Positions 11,575-24,223 are shown, counted from the stretch's first letter. The stretch is 64,000 nt of DNA from Teratosphaeria epicoccoides (GCA_021401465.1 JADDMT010000119.1:19317-83316), one strand, 5' to 3'. The notes: generated from the sequence alone by a model not told the origin. Made by a program: numbers and translations.

Positions 11575-11608
11575 GTTGTTGCAGGTGCGGTAATGTCCAA
11601 TGGCTTGC

Positions 11609-11614
11609 TGACTC
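11609..11614. promoter_or_regulatory. Possible Gcn4/CPC1 (general amino acid control) site
   Basis: TGACTC followed by G matches six of seven bases of the Gcn4/CPC1 consensus TGACTCA. It lies 35 bp before the HOM2 start, an amino-acid biosynthetic gene of the kind controlled this way in fungi. A single short site can occur by chance. Confidence 0.35.
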
Positions 11615-11943
11615 GAGCGACCAAGCTTTTCGCGAGTTCAGTTGCGGTGACGCAGGAAGGTCAAATTGTAGATGGGTATTTCGAGAGCAAGATGTTCCTC
11701 TTTTGAACAGATCAATTGGGAGATAACGACAGATCACGCGTTTCCCTCGGCGATTGTTCTCATTTCACCATGGGTTTGGTGATCAATGTTCGCTTGTCTG
11801 TAAGTCATCCAAGCACGTGCAAGTATGCCTATCACATGCTTGTGCCGATGTTCAGAAGCCTTTGGAACAGGGGAAGCTCTCAAGCCGCCGGAACTCTACA
11901 CATCTACATTCTTGTGACATTTTTCATTTTGGTGTAAACAGTA

Positions 11944-13253
11944 ATGGCCTTGAACCTGCGACCTCTCGCGGCCAGAACAGCATTCCTGCCCCTGTCATCC
12001 AGTCAACCTGCAATATCAAGCGCATCACGATACCATCCCCGCCGAGCTTTCCAAACCCATGTCACCCAGCCCCGATTTCCTGACTACGCCTTCGCATTCG
12101 ACATAGATGGCGTTCTTCTTCGGTCCGCCACACCGATATCCGGCGCAAGCGACAGCCTGAAACACCTCCAACAGAATCGAATACCATTCATCCTCCTCAC
12201 AAATGGCGGCGGCAAGAGCGAGACCGAGAGAGTGCAAGATCTCTCTTCTAAGCTGGGAGTAGATCTAGACACTGGACTCTTCATGCAAAGCCACACTCCA
12301 TTTGCCGAACTGCAGGAGTACAAGGGCAAAGACAAGACTGTTCTGGTTGTCGGAGGAGACGAGGACAAATGCCAAAGGGTAGCGCGAGAGCATTATGGAT
12401 ACCCAAATGTGGTGACGCCTGGAGATATCATGGCTAGCTACCCGGACGTTTGGCCCTTCTCGAAGGTGTTTCTGGACTACTACAAGCGATTTGCGAAGCC
12501 TCTGCCTAAGCCGCTGTATACCCCTGGAGCGAGACTAGAAGACTGCTTGAAAATTGATGGCATATTCGTCTATAACGACCCTCGAGATTGGGGTAAGTGT
12601 AAAACCTAGTGTTATAGAATAAATCATCCATCCTCATACATCTAAGATACTGAACTTGTGTATAATAACTAACATTATAATTGACAGGGCTGGACAGCTC
12701 CATCATCCTTGACCTGCTGCTGAGCCATAATGGCTACCTGGGCACGCTGTCGAAGACCAACGGCGACGTTGAGTTGCCAAACAGAGGCTATCAACAAGAC
12801 GAGCAACCCGTGCTGCACTACTCCAATCCAGACCTTTGGTGGGCAGCATCCTACCACCTCCCTCGTCTAGGTCAAGGTGGCTTCCGCCTCGCCTTCGACG
12901 GTCTCTGGAACTCCGTCACGAATGGTGCGGATCTGGAAAAGACTGTCATTGGTAAACCGCACCAATCCACGTATGAGTTTGCGGAGAACCGTTTGCGAGC
13001 ACATCGGAAGAAGCTGTTTGGCCACATCGGCCTGAACGATCCATTAAGAAAGGTGTACATGGTTGGCGATAACCCGGAGAGTGATATTCGTGGAGCAAAC
13101 AATTATCAGAGTCCGCATGGAAGCAAGTGGAAGTCCATATTGGTGAGGACCGGTGTGTATCAGGACGGCACGGAGCCGACGGCCAACCCCACGGTGATCG
13201 TGGATGATGTGCGGGAAGCGGTGACTTGGGCGATTGAGGATGCCAAGAAGTGA
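11944..13253 (+). CDS. HAD-superfamily class IIA hydrolase, CECR5-like, probably mitochondrial
   Basis: The exons are 11944-12592 and 12688-13253 (404 residues). The intron has GTAAGT, ACTAAC and ACAG, and rebuilds DWGLDSSI. The first 45 residues are basic, Ser/Ala-rich and lack acidic residues, like a mitochondrial presequence. HAD motif I is FAFDIDGVLLRS (two Asp), motif II FILLTNGGG, the Lys motif IGKPHQSTYEFA, and motif III YMVGDNPESDIRGANN. This matches the eukaryotic CECR5 subfamily (cat eye syndrome critical region protein 5). The substrate is unknown. It shares a 369-bp divergent promoter region with HOM2. Confidence 0.92.
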
Positions 13254-14458
13254 AGGGTGCCGAAATGCGGGTTTCGAGTGGCACAAGAGGCGTCTTGCTT
13301 ATGCGTTGCTAGTGGCGTTGGACCTAAAACCTGATGCGTATAGATGGAGCGTTGAGCACATGCGTGGCTATTCATGTTACTCGTACGATACCCAGTCAAT
13401 TAAATTGGCAGATCTTCAATCTGCTTCTGCATTGCGTGCTTTTGCATTGATCATTGTTGCATCCTTGTGATTGTGTCTCACCGAATACTGCTTCTCTCGC
13501 TTGGTGGTCACCTGCTCTCGGGATCGCCACGCCTGGAATGGGCTGCTCCTTTGCTGGCTAGGACGGCCACAAGGTGCGCGCTGTATCCTGCTCCATGGTC
13601 ACTCCGTCAGTCGAACAAGACGCGGTTGACGCATCCTGCTCCTACGCCGTCTCAGAAGTCAAACCAGACGCTATCGAAGTACCCAAGTTATTTTTCGCAC
13701 CGTCTTCCAAGCCAGACGCGGTTGAAGCAGCCAGCGCTTTGCTGCTTGCATCCGCGGACAGAGCCGTGGTGGAAGCTGGCTCCGTATACACTAGATTGCC
13801 ACAGGCTTCTCTATTGTGGCCATAACATGCTGTGCACGCATAGCTGTCGAGATCGCCCGATCAAGACCTGCAACTTGCTTCTGTCTGTTGCCCATGTTCG
13901 TGTCGTCACGATTCTTGATTCAGAATAGTCAGGTAAAGCGCTCGACATAGTCATCCACAACAAGCGATGCGCAGTGCATACGCGACATGGGTTGCATGTC
14001 TTGCTTTCCCGCCACCCAGGTTGAGGAAGTCTTGTCATGATTTCAGTCGTCCGCACTTGCAGCAGGAGTGGCCGGAACCCATAATGATAGTGAAGGGAGA
14101 TGAATACAATATGGTCGTTTCCGTACAGAGGAAGGCGCGCGTGTTGAGCCCCACAACTCGGGCCATGTACCTTCCTGATTGAGCACTAGCTGCCGTAAGA
14201 AGTTGGCCCGCCGAGGGTAGCCAACACCTCGTCTCGTTCTTATCAGCAACAAGGCTTTGTCAAGCAGCCACCAGATGTCTGATAGGCCGTTCACGGCTAC
14301 GGCGGTGCTACAATTCAAGTCCCCCTGCGCCTCTGCCGCTCGCCAGACGGGTGCTACGATAGCGTGTGGTCAGAGTACAGGATAAGTATTAAATCATGTC
14401 TATTCCTTGCCAGCATTGATAACCTTGAGACCGCTTTATCTCGTGGCGAAGGGACAAG
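13254..14458. other. Intergenic; one coding-like but unassigned frame
   Basis: The frame 13574-13825 plus encodes a short Ala/Val/Glu-rich stretch with a recurring phrase of the form (K/Q)(P/E/Q)DA(V/I)(D/E), seen three times. It lacks a recognisable domain, and I see no neighbouring exon with good splice sites. It could be a decayed gene or chance. The rest shows nothing. Confidence 0.25.
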
Positions 14459-17298
14459 ATGAATCGCATCCGCCGCCCCTGGGCCACAAGCCGTCGCGAT
14501 ACAGATGGCGTGCAGCTCAACACTCTGAGCAGCAATGGCAAAAGTGCAGATAACAGCCCTGACCGCGGCGCAGCAGAGAAGATTGGTTTCCAAAAGCCGT
14601 CGACCTCAGCAATCGGCGCCGACATCGAGCATGGTCATCTGCAGGAAATCGAGGTCGATGTGGCTCATGTACTTCAAGACAATGACCTCAAAGACATCAG
14701 TGAGGACACTTCACCATATCCCGAAGTCCGAGCAGTAGTTCCAGAAACTGACGATCCGGATATGCCTGTCAACACGGTTCGCATGTGGACTCTAGGAGTC
14801 ATCTGGACGCTGATCGGAGCTGGTGTCAACCAGTTCTTCAGCTTGAGGTACCCCGCGGTTCATATCGTGTCCATTGTCGCGGAGTTGCTGGCATTTCCTA
14901 TGGGAGTCTTTCTGGCGCATATCTTGCCGCTTTGGACTGTTGACCTAGGTCCGCTTGGAAGGTGGTGCGTCAATCCTGATAGGCACTTCAACATCAAGGA
15001 ACACGTGAGTCATAAAGACAACGCTTAGCGGCCCTCTTCAAGCGCAGATAATACACTAACTTCTTTTACCTGCTCAGGTGGTCATCGTGATCATGGCAAA
15101 TTTGTACGTGTTGTGATGGACGGAAGGCTAGTGAGACATCTACTGACCTCTGACCCGTCACGGTGCAGGACGATCGGTTTCGCTGGTGGCGCAGACGCAA
15201 CGGGTATCATCCAGGCCGCGATAGCTTTCTATGGATTTAGCCTCCCTGCTGGCTTCAGCCTTCTCGTCACCCTTTGCTGCCAGACGCTAGGTTTCGGTAT
15301 AGCAGGGCTCTGCCATCAATGGCTCGTCGAGCCGGCTGCGATCATCTGGCCTGGCGTTTTGTCCAATTGCGCGCTGCTGAACACTCTGCACAGCCGTGCT
15401 AATGCTGTGGCCAACGGCTGGCGAATCTCGAGGCTCAGGTTCTTCGCCATCATAGCAACTGGCGCATTCGTATGGTACTGGTTTCCGGGACTCATATTTG
15501 TCGCCCTAGTAAGTCTAGACGCGCAGTACAGATGCGAACTCCACTGACCTTTGACATTTATTGCAGTCATACTTTACATGGGTGTGCTGGATAGCGCCCA
15601 AAAACATTGTGTTGAATCAGCTATTTGGAATAGAGTCCGGACTTGGGCTCTTTCCTCTCACCTTCGACTGGAGCCAAATCTCATACAACACAAACCCCTT
15701 GCTGTCGCCCAGCTGGGCCGCAATCAACGTCTTCGGAGGCTTTGTTGTAGCATTCTGGATCATTGCTCCAGCACTCTATTATTCTAATATATGGTATACA
15801 GCCTACCTGCCGATGATGACAGCCGACGTATACGACAACACTGGCGCGGCGTACAACGTTAGCAAAGTTCTGACTGAAAGTGGTACTCTGGATCAGTCAA
15901 GTACGCTGCTTACTCGCCACCGTATCTCAGCGTCACGTTCGCTTTTGTGTATGGCCTCTCGTTTGCCAGTATAACAGCTGTCATCGTTCATGTCTATCTC
16001 TGGCACGGCAAGGACATTCTCGATGCTGTCAGAGGACGTCAGCCGCTCGATATACATGGCAGATTGATGCGAGCGTATTCAAAAGTCCCATTGTGGTGGT
16101 ACTGCTGCATTTTGGTGATCTGTGCAGCATTGTCTATCGTGCTGGCGGAGTAAGCACATATGGATTATGGACCTCGTGACAGCTAGACTGACCCATCTAG
16201 GGTCTATAATACTGATCTCCCGGTCTATGGAGTCTTTCTTGCACTTCTGATTCCAGCAATCTACATGGTGCCCTGTGGTCGGTTGAAATGGATACTTACA
16301 TCGGCACGAACAATACTGACGCATACTTCCCAGGCATCATTCAAGGCATCAGTAACGTCGATGCAAATCAACTCAACGTGCTCTCAGAGTTCATCGGAGG
16401 ATACATGTTCGCCGGCAAACCTCTCGCGAACATGATCTTCAAGATCCTGTCCGAAGATGTCGTGGCACAAGGTATCTTCTTCGCTCAAGACCAGAAACTG
16501 GGCCATTACTTCAAAGTTGCACCTAAAACCGTCTTCTTTGCTCAAGGCTTGGCCGTCGTCCTGGGCGCTCTGACTCAAGCCGGCGTAACGATCTGGATGC
16601 TGGGCAACATCAATGACATCTGCTCGACAGATCAGTCAAATGGCTTTACATGTCCGAATGGCCGGACTGTTTTCTCCAGCTCGGTGATCTGGGGTCTCAT
16701 TGGTCCCTCGCGACTGTACAGCATCGGCAAAATCTATAGTGGTCTGCTCCACTTCTTCTGGATTGGCGCTCTGATGCCTCTCATTACTTGGGTTTTGTAC
16801 AAGTATTATAAAAAGGATTGGTTGAGGAAGGTCAATTGGCCTCTAATCTTCGTTGGCACATACAATGTCCCACCCGTACGTCTCCCACGGTGTCCAGGGG
16901 TAAACATGACACCTGAAACATTGACTGACCTCTTACCTCCCACTTTGCAGGCTACCGGTATCAACTATTCATCCTGGGCGATAATCAATCTGATTTTCAA
17001 TCATTGGATCAAAGAGAGGGTGTGTGCTTCCATCTGCCTGCATGAGCTTGGCTGACATTCGTGACTGCAGTTTTATGCATGGTGGGCTAAGTATAACTAC
17101 ATCTTGGCTGCTGGCCTCGATTTTGGGACCGCACTCTCTGGCATTATCGTCTTCTTCGCAGTGTCATATCCTGGATATTCTTTCCCTGATTGGTGGGGCA
17201 ATACTGTTTACTTGAATACGGCAGATGGAAATAGCGCATCATGGTTACCATTGCCAGAGAGAGGCTACTTTGGTGCCGCGAACGGAACATGGCATTAA
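14459..17298 (+). pseudogene. Oligopeptide transporter (OPT family), frameshifted
   Basis: OPT proteins are proton-coupled importers of small peptides with 12 or more membrane helices. The exons inferred are 14459-15004, 15078-15103, 15169-15508, 15567-16149, 16201-16277, 16334-16875, 16951-17019 and 17071-17298. The intron signals are good and all junctions stay in phase. Family motifs include NQFFSLRYP, SYFTWVCWIAPKN, a C-terminal HWIKERFYAWWAKYNYI and ISYPGYSFPDWWGN-like text. The N-terminal 100 residues are hydrophilic. Between 15890 and 15901 the frame breaks: the family phrase expected after LTESGTLDQ continues as KYAAYSPPYLSVTFAF one base out of frame, with no room for an intron. A single-base deletion in the genome or an assembly error explains this. 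If real, the product is truncated near residue 410. Confidence 0.85.
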
Positions 17299-17932
17299 TA
17301 TCGCAGTATACGTGACAGGTGTCACCATACACCGTCCAAAGCGGTTTTGCAACTAGAAGGGATGTCACACCAACGCTTGGTTGGAGTCTATTGGAGCTCT
17401 TATGCTTGACTGGTATGTGGCCGACTGCTCGTGCACATTCGCCGACAATATGGCAAGGATTGCATTAGTCAACCAACCAGTCCATTTTTTGAGAGCAAGC
17501 GCCAAACACATGATGTTGAATTCAAAAATTACAAGCAGTCACAGCATCGTCAATCAAATCAGTCATGTCAACAGGTAATCAACATATCAGTCAGCAGTCA
17601 GGCCTGTGAAACGGTGGCCAGCCGTGTCAACCAGTCAATCGGTTGATCGACTGATGAGATCGCTGGATGCATGCCGAGTCGGCTCCTCCAGATTTATGTG
17701 GTGCAGACAAGGTGCATCTTGCGGAGGTACATAAGCCCAAGACCAAAGCTTTGAGCTCGAGTGGAGCCAAATCAAGCTCAGAATTAGCCTAAATGACCAA
17801 TTCATGGCGTGGGAACAGCTCGCTTACGGTCTCGCCATGGTTGCCGCAGGCGTCAGCATAAGATACGTTCGCCAGTACTGAGCAGATACTGGATCACAGC
17901 CTGAGACCGTACATGGATGAAGATCGGTGGTG
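17299..17932. other. Intergenic, OPT 3' side and SDR promoter
   Basis: There is no supported gene. CAATCA/GTCAACC-like words recur between 17470 and 17650, but I find no clean tandem unit. Confidence 0.4.
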
Positions 17933-18878
17933 ATGGCACTTCCATATACGATATATCCAAGCCTTCGGGATAGGGTGGTCGTTGTTACTGGAGGTGCGGA
18001 AGGCATCGGTGCAGCAGCAGTCGAACTTTTCTGCAAGCAAGGCAGCAAAGTCGCTTTTCTGGATGTTGCCCATTCTTCAGCAGCGACTCTGGTTGAGCAG
18101 ATCGAGGTCCTGAGTCAGCAAGCATCAGAAGAACACCAGCAGTTGCTTCCGCCTGTGAGCCACCCAGAGTACTTTCACTGCGACGTCACCGATCTCAGTC
18201 TATTGAAGAAGGTAATAGAGTACTCGACGTTTTGTTGTCAGAAACGAGAATTGAGGCATTCGCTAGGTGTCAGAGGAGATACTGTCGAAGTACGGGAGCG
18301 TCGACGTTCTGATCAACAATGCTGCGATGGCTGGTGCAGCGTCTCGAATTCCTACCGCAGAGGTCACGCCCGAGTCATGGGAAAGCACCATCAACGTGAA
18401 TCTTCGACATCACTTCTTTCTCACCCAATATCTCTTGCCCACTATGCAGAACCAACGATCCGGGTCCATTGTCAATATTGGCTCGATATCATGGCGAATC
18501 GTACGTCCAGAGGAACGGGAGGAGGATTGTCAAAGACTTGCTGACATTTCTCCTGACTGGTAGCCTTCCGTGGGTGTGCCGGTCTATGGCACAGCCAAAG
18601 CCGCAATCATGGGTCTTACTAAGACCCACAGTAAAGAATTTGGCCAATGGAATATCAGAGTCAACTCCGTGATACCGGGTGCCATTGCTACCGAGAGACA
18701 GATCAAAGAGGTGTTGACGGATGAGTATAGGAGACAGATATTGAACAATCAAAGCCTGAAGCGGGATTTGCTGCCAAAGGAGGCGGCAAATGTGATTTTA
18801 TTTCTGGCGAGTGATGACAGCAGTGGAGTGACTGGTAGCAACTATGTTGTTGATGGCGGTTGGGTTGGAGACCCGTGA
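17933..18878 (+). CDS. Short-chain dehydrogenase/reductase (classical SDR)
   Basis: This is an NAD(P)-dependent oxidoreductase of unknown substrate. The exons are 17933-18211, 18267-18500 and 18564-18878 (275 residues), all in phase 0. The motifs in order are the cofactor loop TGGAEGIG, FHCDVTD, the NNAA motif (VLINNAA), the catalytic Ser in SIVNIGSIS, the YxxxK motif in YGTAKAA, and RVNSVIPGAIATE with the usual Asn/Pro. The C-terminus reads GSNYVVDGGW, as in many SDRs. The ATG at 17933 is chosen because two GTG codons precede it in frame and the only other ATGs are out of frame. It lies downstream of the OPT gene on the same strand; no pathway link is evident. Confidence 0.93.
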
Positions 18879-19787
18879 TGTTGGCAAGGTCCACGAAGAT
18901 TGTGCAGCCAGTGACCACTGCGTCTAGACCTTGCCCCTGAAGCCAAGAAAACAAGAATCTAAATCGCCGAACCTGTTGTACGAACCTTGGCCAAACCCAC
19001 ATTCTTTACGGCTGTGCAATGCCAAACAGACTGAATGTTTCAAACAAGGTTATCCAGCAAAGCCATTCGATGGCCAAGAGACACAGAGCCTTGGCCCAAA
19101 ATTGTAATGCTGGGCGGTGTGTTGTGTAGGCCCCAACGGCTCACCTTGCACTAATGCGGTACGCTGCTAGAGCTCAATTATCGAGATCCCCGGCTGCCGG
19201 GTACACAATACTTCCGTTTCACTAAGCCAGACGACGTCAACAGTGGTGTATGCAGTATGCGGCGGGTCCAAGGCATACGTGTACGGTACTGTTCTTCAGC
19301 CGGAGATCAGGCCTATGAGACTGAGAGGTGGATACATCCTCACAAAGCTTCAGCGATAGAGAGCAAGGCTGAAAGGGGGGGCTGTGGCAGGTGTGGTGAG
19401 GTTGTGCTGCCGAATCCGCGAGGACGACATAGAGAGTGGAGGGAAGAAGTTTGGCTCCATGCCCAGAGGACGTGCTGTTGTCAATTCTATACCCAAGCAG
19501 CGCCGCGCGACTCTAGTACTTGGCCCATGTGCTACCTCTAGACCACCTTCACGACTAGCTTCCAGCCAGTAGGTCAAGACGACGGGACGTCTTCGGAAGC
19601 GTCACGATGTCCAAAGATGCGAGGGACTTGGCCGCTTGGCTTGCCTCTCTCCGCATAGAACTGGCGGTACTAGTGGAATTTTATACATATACCAGTGTCG
19701 TCCACTGCACTTCGCTGATCTAATTTCCTTCGCCAACCTTCCTGGTAGGTCAATACACTATCTGGAAAATCACCCCAACTACTCAAG
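18879..19787. other. Intergenic with TATA-like element before a secreted-protein gene
   Basis: The frame 19257-19541 has no recognisable motif and looks like chance. A TATA-like stretch lies at 19681-19691 ahead of the secreted-protein gene. Nothing else is supported. Confidence 0.4.
19681..19691 (+). promoter_or_regulatory. TATA-like element upstream of the 10-Cys secreted protein
   Basis: TTATACATATA lies about 100 bp before the ATG at 19788. This is a plausible TATA position for a strongly regulated fungal gene with a short 5' leader. Confidence 0.35.
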
Positions 19788-20217
19788 ATGCATGCCAGCA
19801 CTGTCCATTTGTGTCTGCTTGCGCTTGCGCTTCCACAAGCACTAGCGTTTGTTGTACCTTGCGACGCGGTAGAGAAAAAAGAAGGCGAAAGAGTCAGTAT
19901 CCTTATCGAGTTCCATGTGTGCCTCGCTGACAGAACGAAACAATTCAGGGCTGCAGCACTGATATGTCAGGTGTCGTATGTGTCTCGTAATCTTCCCTAC
20001 GCGACAACCGGCCTACTTAGACACACATGAAGCTGACAGAGGTCTGTTGACGTAGAATGAGTGCCAATATAGGTACAACGAGGAGTTCGGAAGACACCTA
20101 CTTGAGTGGATGCAAATCAAAAGATGTCCAGCGGGTTGCGAATGCGTCCAAGTTTCATGTAATGAGAATTTTTGTTATGATTGTTACGACAACACGAAGG
20201 TCGGGGGAAAATGTTAG
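19788..20217 (+). CDS. Small cysteine-rich secreted protein (candidate effector), unrecognised family
   Basis: The exons are 19788-19892, 19949-19975 and 20056-20217, all joined in phase 0, giving 97 residues. Intron 1 has GTCAGT, CTGAC and TTCAG; intron 2 has a perfect GTATGT, CTGAC and GTAG. The first 20 residues (MHASTVHLCLLALALPQALA) form a clear signal peptide. The mature part of about 77 residues has ten cysteines, clustered as KRCPAGCEC, VSC, NFCYDC and a C-terminal GKC. The middle exon is only 27 nt. An even Cys number, small size and secretion fit an apoplastic effector or similar disulfide-stabilised protein. No known family is recognised. Confidence 0.68.
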
Positions 20218-21234
20218 GTCATCGATAGGGTTACCTCAAAGCGCTCTTAAACGTCTCTTGTTCACAGCTACGTTTGCGCGTTTGAGATGTGGGAAGGACT
20301 TTGTGTTATGGGAAGGGCTTAGTGTTGTGTCCCTGGCGTGATGCGTGAGAATATATCTCTGCAAAAGCAAAGAGGACTCTCTGTCCTAATGCGGCCCAGA
20401 CCGAGCTTGTCGAAGTGATCGTTCACCGAGAAAAGAATTCACCTGGCCATGCCATGCCTGCGACCTCCTTTGCAACAGTGGCAGCAGTCTCTTGGGCTCG
20501 TCATTGTCCGCAAGCGCAGAGACTCGATATCCAGAGGCAGACCATGAGTTGCAGATGCGAATATGTCATAAAACTGACCCTTGATACCTATGTCTACTGG
20601 GACGACCTCTTGCGCATGCGCTGGCTGTGGCCTCTTTTGTCTGTGACTTGGGGCTGGCCCTGCTGGAACTCCACCTTCTCCAGCTCCCGTAGCTCGAGTG
20701 AACGCGGTGAAGGTAGTCCTAAGATCGTAGATGTAGATCACAATAGTGGTAGTGGTTGTACTGCCAATCAGCGGAATGTGGTCCTCCTTCAAAGATGTTT
20801 GACGATTAGGAAATGCGAGTTGCACGACTTGAAATGTTGTCTACTTTGCCTGAACGCATCCAAGATCGTCTTCAGCAGTTGCCTTAGCAGCGTTGGCCGG
20901 ACCAACTTTCTACCGATGCATTGAGGAACAACCTTTGACCGATGGTATTATGTAAGTCTTGAGATTCAATCAAATGTTTGACAGCACATACCGACCACGA
21001 TTGTGCAGAGCACACCGTACGATATCTCTCAGAATTCGAAAGCGCTGGTAAGGTGGGACCCCTATGCTTGAGGTTGCGACATCGGCTCATCGAAGACGCG
21101 CTTCTTTACAACCGCCGCTGACCAACAGCACGATTAAGGAGCATGATCGGCGTGAGCACGGCGGATTTCTTTATGCGTCAACTGGTCGAGCCATCTCGTG
21201 TGTAACGGCGCGCGCCGGGCACGCTACCGTCACA
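20218..21234. other. Intergenic; unresolved minus-strand frame
   Basis: The minus frame 20439-20825 encodes a Thr- and Pro-containing stretch with no recognised domain, and I find no convincing partner exon. An upstream in-frame ATG at 21064 for the CCCH gene is possible but less likely than 21235. Confidence 0.3.
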
Positions 21235-23374
21235 ATGCTCACCGATCGAGAACTCGAGGAAAGCGCTCTGCAACTTGGCGGCTTCCGCCAAGCCAACGCG
21301 CAGCATCACGAGACGCTCGAACAAGTCTTAGGCAGATTTTCCACTCTCGTCGAGGACTACAAACGCCTCCAAAGCGACTACGAAGAAGAGCGCGACTCTC
21401 GGGAACGCTACAAGCAACTGGCTCGTGGTCAGGAGCGTAACCCGTTTGTACTTGTCTTGATTGATGGCGACGGGTACGTCTTCAACGACGACCTTGTTTG
21501 CAACGGCGCCGAAGGCGGCCAACGTGCAGCAAGCCTTCTGAACGATGCGGTCAGGCGCAGTCTGCAGGTGCGTGGCTTGGAAGACTGCCGAATCATGGTC
21601 AGAATTTATGCAAATTTGGTTGGTCTATCTAAAGCTCTCGCAAAGGCTCACCTAGCTGGTCCAGAGAAGAGGTCGCTAGCCCCGTTCACTGCAAACTTTA
21701 CTAGATCGAACGAGATGTTCGACTTTACCGATGCTGGAGAGCTCAAGGAGGGCAGCGACTTCAAGATTCGAGCATTATTCCGCCAATTCGTCGACAGCGC
21801 TCAGTGCAAACACATCTACTTTGCAGGTTGCCACGATGTTGGCTACATCAACGATTTGACTCAGTATGCGGCAAACAAAGACCGCATCACACTAGTGAGA
21901 GGATCTCTCATGCACCCACAATTCTCCAGACTCGGTATGCAGATCGAAGACTTTCCGGGCGTCTTCAGATCGCTGCCACTAGACGTGTCACCTCCTGGAC
22001 CAAGTGTGACCGCTGTGAGGCCCAATACACCACCGCTGCCAACGTCCACACACGCTTGTACGGAAGCGAAGCTCTGCGTCTTCTTTCCGAAGGGGCAGTG
22101 CAAATATGGCAAGAACTGCAAATTCCTCCATGTCAAGTGCAAGACGACTAATGGGACCGATGCAAGCTTACCCAACGCGACGAGGCTGGAGGATATACGC
22201 AAATGGCGTGAAGATAAAACCGATGGCAAATCCTCGGTTTCTTTCCAGATGTCAAGTCTGACAAGGACTGATAACGAGTTCTTCAAGACTAGCAACACAG
22301 TCGCGGGTGTATCCTCGGCGTCGACATCGGAGCCTGCAAATGCAGAATCTGACGATAAAGCGTTTGCCAATCTGCGTTCCCACCCTGAAGGGTACATCGC
22401 TGTCAACAAAGATCAGCAAAGAGTAGACATTAACATACCACAACCATCTCAAAGTGTAAGTACGGAGCCCGAAATCTGGTGACGTGACAACTCGATAGAC
22501 TGAAGCGTGGACCGGGCTGTCCATAGCCAGTGCACTGTTGAGGGCCCGTCAACCAGACTGATCAGGCGATTGATTGTTAGCTTAATCCTCTCTTGGCATA
22601 TGTCAATAATGCGTCCCGATCCATATACTGATTCTGCTTCGTCAACAGGACTTCGAGGAATTCAACAGACGAACCTCAATGCGCAAGTTATGCAACAACC
22701 ATTTTGTTGGCGGCGGTTGTCCGCAAGGAGACAGTTGCAGCTACGATCACGCCCCAGCTTCTGAAAGCGTGATCAACGCTCTGAAGCAACTCGTCTTCTC
22801 GAACCCATGTCCAAGGAAAGGCGCATGCAGGCGCCCAATTTGTCTGTACGGTCACATCTGTCAGAAGGCTGATTGTATGCGTCGAGGAGGCAAAGCTTGG
22901 TGCAAGTTTCCACAGCATTATCATGTCATGGATTCGACCATTGCTGGACACGTGCCAGCCGAGCCTTCATTTCAGAAGCAGCCAGTGAGCACCTCGATGC
23001 CACATATGCCTGCGACGCCGGGGACAGAAGACGTCAGCAAGAAGAGCTTGACTCAGGAACATGACGACTGGTGCTCTGTCCCTAGTCGTGCTGCGTCTCA
23101 ACACCTATCTGAAGCGCACTACGAATCATCCGACATTGATTCCGTACAATCTCAAGGTAGTGCGGGTCACTGGCATGCACTCCGTCAAGCGGGCATTGAG
23201 TCCAGTGCCCAGGATGGCGATAATGCCGCCTTGAACACAACGAATCTCGGCGCGAAGTTGCATTATGTCAACGGCAACGGCATCGTCAACGGCACCGTCA
23301 ACGCCACAGTTGACGGCATCGATATCGGTGCAAATAGCGAGGTCGACGCCCAGAAGGGCACAGCACTGGACTAG
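21235..23374 (+). CDS. CCCH zinc-finger protein with N-terminal coiled coil and PIN/NYN-like region
   Basis: The exons are 21235-22455 and 22649-23374 (648 residues), phase 0, with GTAAGT and ACAG. Residues 1-65 are a charged heptad-like coiled coil (LEQVLGRFSTLVEDYKRLQSDYEEE). Residues about 72-240 begin VLVLIDGDGYVFNDDL and continue with HIYFAGCHDVGYINDL, resembling the conserved globular region of fungal CCCH proteins, perhaps a nuclease-like fold. Three zinc-binding segments follow: CVFFPKGQCKYGKNCKFLH, then after the intron CNNHFVGGGCPQGDSCSYDH, and a Cys-rich run with CPRKGACRRPICLYGHIC. The C-terminus is low complexity. It probably binds RNA or single-stranded nucleic acid; the precise role is unknown. 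The ATG at 21235 is chosen because it opens the conserved coiled coil; one at 21064 would add 57 unconserved-looking residues. Confidence 0.85.
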
Positions 23375-24223
23375 GAATCTGGCGCTCGTGACCGAACTTG
23401 TGAAATGGGTAAGAACCCAGTACCACGTCTATTTGACAACGATGAGGAATGGCGAACCTACCCAGTCGTACTGCTTGGTCGGTCGTCTGGCTTTGCAGGG
23501 CCCGCTGGTGACGGAGCTGGTGGCGACCAAAAGCTTGCGCCAAAGCCTCGTGCTACCGCGGATGACCCCAGCAGATGATTGGAGGACTGGGAGGCACGTT
23601 TCCGAAGCCGGTGCCCGCCACGTTGATGGGCGTCCGGAAAGGTGCATCCATGTGAGTTAAGCTAGCGGCAGGCTGAAAGCGTGCAGGCGAGTGAGGGTGC
23701 AGCACGCGGAGTCTTAATAGCATAAGCGGAATCTACAGCCAGAACTACCGGATGGTAGTTAGCGTCACGAGACCCTCAAGAACTGCATGGCAGAGCATTA
23801 GGGCGACTCGATGTGTCGATGGTGTACAGTTGAGCTCCCAAGCTTTCCTGTCAGAAGGGCCAGCATGCAAAAGGTTGGAAGGGTGTTGTACTAGTACAGC
23901 GTCTAAAGACGGAAAACGTCCCCCCAGTAGCTTGACATAACCATCAATGCATTACATTAAACCCCGTGTGTACCCGCCCTCATATCAAGCATGACACAGT
24001 CAGACAATGCCCGCTCGGCTTTTCCCGCCTTTCGCTTATGCAAACGGTGAGCCCCTCCAAAAACACCGAGTAATGCTGCGCAGCCAATTTCGACCGTCTG
24101 TAAGAGCCTTTGCCCATGTACGCCGGCTTACCAAATCAAGCAATAATGTGTGGTATCTATAATACATATCTCGTGATGGCGTCGTCAAGATCCATAAGCT
24201 CCTGGTGTGGAATTGTGCGCGAT
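23375..24223. other. Convergent intergenic region, no gene seen
   Basis: This is the 3' side of both the CCCH gene and SEC2. The short frames have no motif. Confidence 0.45.
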
